From Leclercia sp. UBA7405 (lineage in GTDB: Bacteria > Pseudomonadota > Gammaproteobacteria > Enterobacterales > Enterobacteriaceae), in NCBI GenBank assembly GCA_002469605.1, contig DKMV01000111.1:1-6574 (forward strand): a stretch of 6,574 nt of DNA. The letters are read 5' to 3'. Position numbers and translations under genes: made by a program. The notes beneath the pieces were generated by a model that saw only the letters and a program-made list of their open reading frames with translations, was not told the origin of the DNA and did no database searches. This document shows, piece after piece, positions 4,336 to 6,574 of this stretch (position 1 is the stretch's first letter; each line of letters begins with the position of its first letter).

Positions 4336-5437
4336 GAAATATAATTTAAAACAGGTAATTAATACCTCCGGGCGCATGACCGCGCTCGGTGTCTCCACCC
4401 CGCGCCCGGAAGTGGTGCAGGCGGCAATGGACGGGATGAACCAGTACTTCGAAATGAAGGATCTGGTTAACAAAACCGGCGAATATATTGCGAAGCTGCT
4501 GGAAGTAGAAGGGGCGACCGTGGTCTCCTGCGCCTCGGCGGGCATCGCCCAGTCGGTGGCGGCGGTGCTGGTCAAAGACGACAACTGGCTGCTGGAAAAC
4601 CTGCACGTCACCCCGATTGCCAACAACGAAATTGTGCTGCCGAAGGGGCACAACGTGAACTTTGGCGCGCCGGTCGGCACCATGGTGGCGCTGGGCGGCG
4701 GCAAAGTGGTGGAGGCGGGCTACGCCAACGAATGCTCCGCCGATCAGCTGGCGGCGGCGATCACCCCGCGCACCGCGGCGATCCTCTACATTAAATCCCA
4801 CCACTGCGTGCAGAAAAGCATGCTCAGCGTGGAGCAGGCGGCGGTGGTTGCCCGTAAACACGACCTGCCGCTGATTGTGGATGCCGCGGCGGAAGAGGAT
4901 CTGCATGCGTATTACCGCGCCGGCGCCGATCTGGTGATCTACAGCGGCGCCAAGGCCATCGAGGGGCCCACCAGCGGCCTGGTGATCGGCAAAACCCAGT
5001 ACGTGGAGTGGGTAAAACGCCAGACGGCGGGCATTGGCCGCGCCATGAAGGTAGGTAAAGAGGGGATTCTGGGCCTGACCTGCGCCATCGAACACTACCT
5101 GACCGCCACCAAAGAGAGCGGGGCGGAGATGGTGGCAAAAATGACGCCCTTTATCGACGCGCTCAACACCCTGAACGGCGTCACCGCCCGCATGGTGTGG
5201 GACAGCGCCGGGCGCGATATTGCGCGTACAGAGATCCATTTCGATGAAGCGCTGACCGGCTGGGCAACCGGCGATCTCGTCCAGGCGCTGAAAAACGGCG
5301 ACATCGCTATCTATTTTCGCGGCTATAAGGCAAACGAAAGCATTATCGAAGCCGACGTGCGCAGCGTTACTGCCGCGCAGCTGCAGACTATCTTCAGCCG
5401 TATTGACGCGCTGCTGGCAGAAAGGAACAACGCATGA
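4319..5437 (+). CDS. dgaE: DgaE-family PLP-dependent ammonia-lyase
   Basis: A 372-residue PLP enzyme of the SelA/DgaE branch (fold type I). The cofactor lysine is K212 in YSGAKAIEGPTSG, and D188 in LIVDAAAEED should hold the pyridine nitrogen. CASAGIA (71-77) is the likely phosphate loop, and RGYKANE (334-340) lies in the C-terminal domain. In Salmonella, DgaE takes ammonia from D-glucosaminate-6-phosphate to give 2-keto-3-deoxygluconate-6-phosphate. This protein shares the family, but its true substrate may be another 2-amino sugar acid. AAGGGAG at 4304-4310 sits inside the end of the hydrolase gene, 8 bases before the ATG. The stop overlaps the aldolase start as ATGA, so the two enzymes are translationally coupled. 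The gene symbol reflects the family, not a proven function here. Confidence 0.85.
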   Translation: MPSIFEKYNLKQVINTSGRMTALGVSTPRPEVVQAAMDGMNQYFEMKDLVNKTGEYIAKLLEVEGATVVSCASAGIAQSVAAVLVKDDNWLLENLHVTPIANNEIVLPKGHNVNFGAPVGTMVALGGGKVVEAGYANECSADQLAAAITPRTAAILYIKSHHCVQKSMLSVEQAAVVARKHDLPLIVDAAAEEDLHAYYRAGADLVIYSGAKAIEGPTSGLVIGKTQYVEWVKRQTAGIGRAMKVGKEGILGLTCAIEHYLTATKESGAEMVAKMTPFIDALNTLNGVTARMVWDSAGRDIARTEIHFDEALTGWATGDLVQALKNGDIAIYFRGYKANESIIEADVRSVTAAQLQTIFSRIDALLAERNNA

Positions 5438-6174
5438 AGCTGACCCCCGATTTTTATCAGGATCGTCTCTGTCTCAACGTACTGGCGGGCTCAAAGCAGA
5501 ACGCACGCGACATCTGGCTGGCAGCAGAAGGGCATGTGCTGGTTGGCGTGCTGTCAAAAAATTATGCCAGCCACGACGCGGCGCTGGCTGACATGCGCGA
5601 TTACGCCGCGCTGATTGATAACGCGCTCTCTATCGGTCTCGGGGCCGGCGATCCGCGTCAGTCTGCTATGGTGAGCGAACTGGCAGCGGTGCTGCAGCCG
5701 CAGCATGTCAATCAGGTGTTTACCGGAGTCGCGACCAGCCGTGCGCTGCTGGGACAGTCGCAGACGGTGGTAAATGGTCTGGTCTCCCCCAGCGGGACGC
5801 CAGGGAAAGTGAAGATCTCAACCGGTTCGCTAAGCTCGCAGGCGGCGGAAGCGATTGTGCCGATCGACAGCGCCATCGCGCTGCTGAAGGATATGGGCGG
5901 CAGCTCGGTGAAATATTTCCCGATGGGCGGGCTGAAGGCGGTCGATGAGTATCGCGCCGTCGCCCAGGCGTGCGCGGCGCATGACTTCTGGCTGGAGCCG
6001 ACCGGCGGCATCGATCTCGATAACGTCGAAGCGATCCTGACGATCGCGCTGGAGGCAGGCGTCAGTAAAATCATCCCGCACGTCTACAGCTCCATTATCG
6101 ATCCCGCCAGCGGCGATACGCAGGTGGAAGATGTGCGCCAGCTTCTGGCGATTTGCAAAAAACTGCTGCCGTAA
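5434..6174 (+). CDS. dgaF: DgaF-family 2-keto-3-deoxy-6-phosphogluconate (KDGP) aldolase
   Basis: A 246-residue TIM-barrel aldolase of the EF_0839/AHA_3917 type. It should split KDGP to pyruvate and glyceraldehyde-3-phosphate. The probable Schiff-base lysine is K160 in SSVKYFPMGG, which resembles the KxFP motif of KDPG aldolases. Phosphate or substrate loops are likely at EPTGGIDLDN (188-197) and IIPHVYSSIID (213-223). The length is a little above that of the classical Eda protein (about 210). ATG 5434 overlaps the stop of the lyase gene by four bases (ATGA), so the pair is made together. It is the last gene of the operon; 130 bases separate it from the regulator, with no clear terminator between. 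The symbol is given by family. Confidence 0.86.
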   Translation: MKLTPDFYQDRLCLNVLAGSKQNARDIWLAAEGHVLVGVLSKNYASHDAALADMRDYAALIDNALSIGLGAGDPRQSAMVSELAAVLQPQHVNQVFTGVATSRALLGQSQTVVNGLVSPSGTPGKVKISTGSLSSQAAEAIVPIDSAIALLKDMGGSSVKYFPMGGLKAVDEYRAVAQACAAHDFWLEPTGGIDLDNVEAILTIALEAGVSKIIPHVYSSIIDPASGDTQVEDVRQLLAICKKLLP

Positions 6175-6245
6175 CGACCATCACGCCGGCGCGCTTCACA
6201 GGGCGTCGGCGCTTGCCTGGACGTAACGCGCCGTTCGCTTTAGGC

Positions 6246-6261
6246 TGCTATTTTTCGACAT
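6246..6261 (+). promoter_or_regulatory. Candidate extended -10 promoter of the regulator gene
   Basis: TG at 6246-6247, one base, then TATTTT (6249-6254, 4 of 6 to TATAAT) resembles an extended -10 element. No good -35 lies 16-18 bp upstream. It would give a start near 6261, about 44 bases before the TTG. Read-through from the operon is an equal possibility because I see no strong terminator in 6175-6245. Confidence 0.3.
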
Positions 6262-6304
6262 GATGCCGCTGAATGCATGCCAGCGCCGTAACAGGTAGAC
6301 CGCT

Positions 6305-6574
6305 TTGAGATTTCCTAATCAACGCCTTGCACAGCTGTTTGATGCCCTGCAAAACGAAACGCTGCCTCAGGATGAGCTGGCGCGGCGCTTCGCCGTTTCA
6401 ACGCGCACCGTACGCGCCGATATCAGCGCGCTCAACGCGCTGCTGGAGGAGTATGGCGCGCAGTTCGTGCTCAGCCGCGGCGAGGGGTATCATCTAAAAA
6501 TCGAGGATGCGCAGCGTTTCCAGGGGCTGGAGCTGCAAAAACGCTCGCCGCTGCGCGTGCAGCGCACTTCCGCC
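6305..6574 (+). CDS. BglG/MtlR-like transcriptional regulator, N-terminal part (cut by window edge)
   Basis: Ninety codons of a regulator whose 3' end lies outside the window. It opens with a DeoR/Mga-like winged helix-turn-helix: LPQDELARRFAVSTRTVRAD (residues 20-39), a second helix ISALNALL, and the wing SRGEGYHL (58-65). This N-terminus marks DNA-binding PRD regulators (LicR, MtlR, ManR type) and differs from the RNA-binding CAT domain of true BglG antiterminators, so I expect it to bind DNA. PRD and EII-like domains probably follow. I start it at TTG 6305 because a TAG lies in frame at 6296-6298 and no ATG or GTG follows within the HTH; AGG at 6293-6295 serves as a weak ribosome site. Its place after the operon makes it the likely local regulator, with the 603-622 palindrome as possible target and the operon's free PRD protein as possible partner. 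Confidence 0.78.
   Translation, partial: MRFPNQRLAQLFDALQNETLPQDELARRFAVSTRTVRADISALNALLEEYGAQFVLSRGEGYHLKIEDAQRFQGLELQKRSPLRVQRTSA

Noticed and set aside
1905..5239. Long minus-strand ORFs (1905-2609, 3211-3987, 4346-5239)
   Set aside because: They are rich in His, Arg, Gly and Ala as expected of frames opposite GC-rich genes, and they lie wholly under well-recognised plus-strand genes.
6175..6245. Operon terminator after the aldolase gene
   Set aside because: Only a weak 5-bp pairing (6183-6187 with 6203-6207) and no T-tract were found.
1..6574. CRISPR array, insertion sequence or attachment site
   Set aside because: No regularly spaced long repeats, transposase or tRNA-end duplications were seen.

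Overview
The window looks like chromosomal DNA of an enterobacterium (Klebsiella/Enterobacter/Citrobacter/Salmonella-like). The reasons are GC-rich coding sequence, tightly packed genes with AGGAG-type ribosome sites, two enterobacterial CRP-type sites, and a chromosomal hok-family toxin locus. I cannot name the species.

Left end (about 40-420, minus strand): a compact type I toxin-antitoxin locus of the hok/sok kind. It encodes a 51-residue Hok-family membrane toxin at 116-271. Upstream are a 14-codon leader ORF that overlaps the toxin start as ATGA, a strong hairpin that could end an antisense Sok-like RNA on the plus strand, and three competing RNA pairings. The third is a tac/fbi-like pairing between the two ends of the toxin mRNA.

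Control region (about 415-708): no gene. It holds two CRP-like sites (centres 530.5 and 581.5), a perfect 20-bp palindrome (603-622), three copies of TTTCCACT spaced exactly 117 bp apart, and a weak sigma-70-like promoter. This looks like catabolite-controlled, regulator-dependent expression of the operon to the right.

Operon (709-6174, plus strand): eight closely spaced genes. They encode a small stand-alone PRD protein, an SFCGS-family protein, a DUF4312 protein, two membrane proteins (DUF4311 and DUF4310), an amidohydrolase/deacetylase, a DgaE-like PLP ammonia-lyase and a DgaF-like KDGP aldolase. The set matches the conserved but uncharacterised Enterococcus EF_0829-EF_0839 / Aeromonas AHA_3910-3917 cluster. 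The last two enzymes resemble the end of the D-glucosaminate pathway (ammonia loss, then cleavage to pyruvate and glyceraldehyde-3-phosphate). The dga-type mannose-family PTS is absent and four poorly understood proteins stand in its place. My inference is an uptake and degradation system for an N-acylated or amide-linked amino-sugar acid, with the first half possibly a new kind of transporter.

Right end (6305-6574): the N-terminal 90 codons of a DNA-binding, BglG/MtlR-like regulator. It starts at TTG and is cut by the window edge. It is the likely operon regulator and may bind the 603-622 palindrome.
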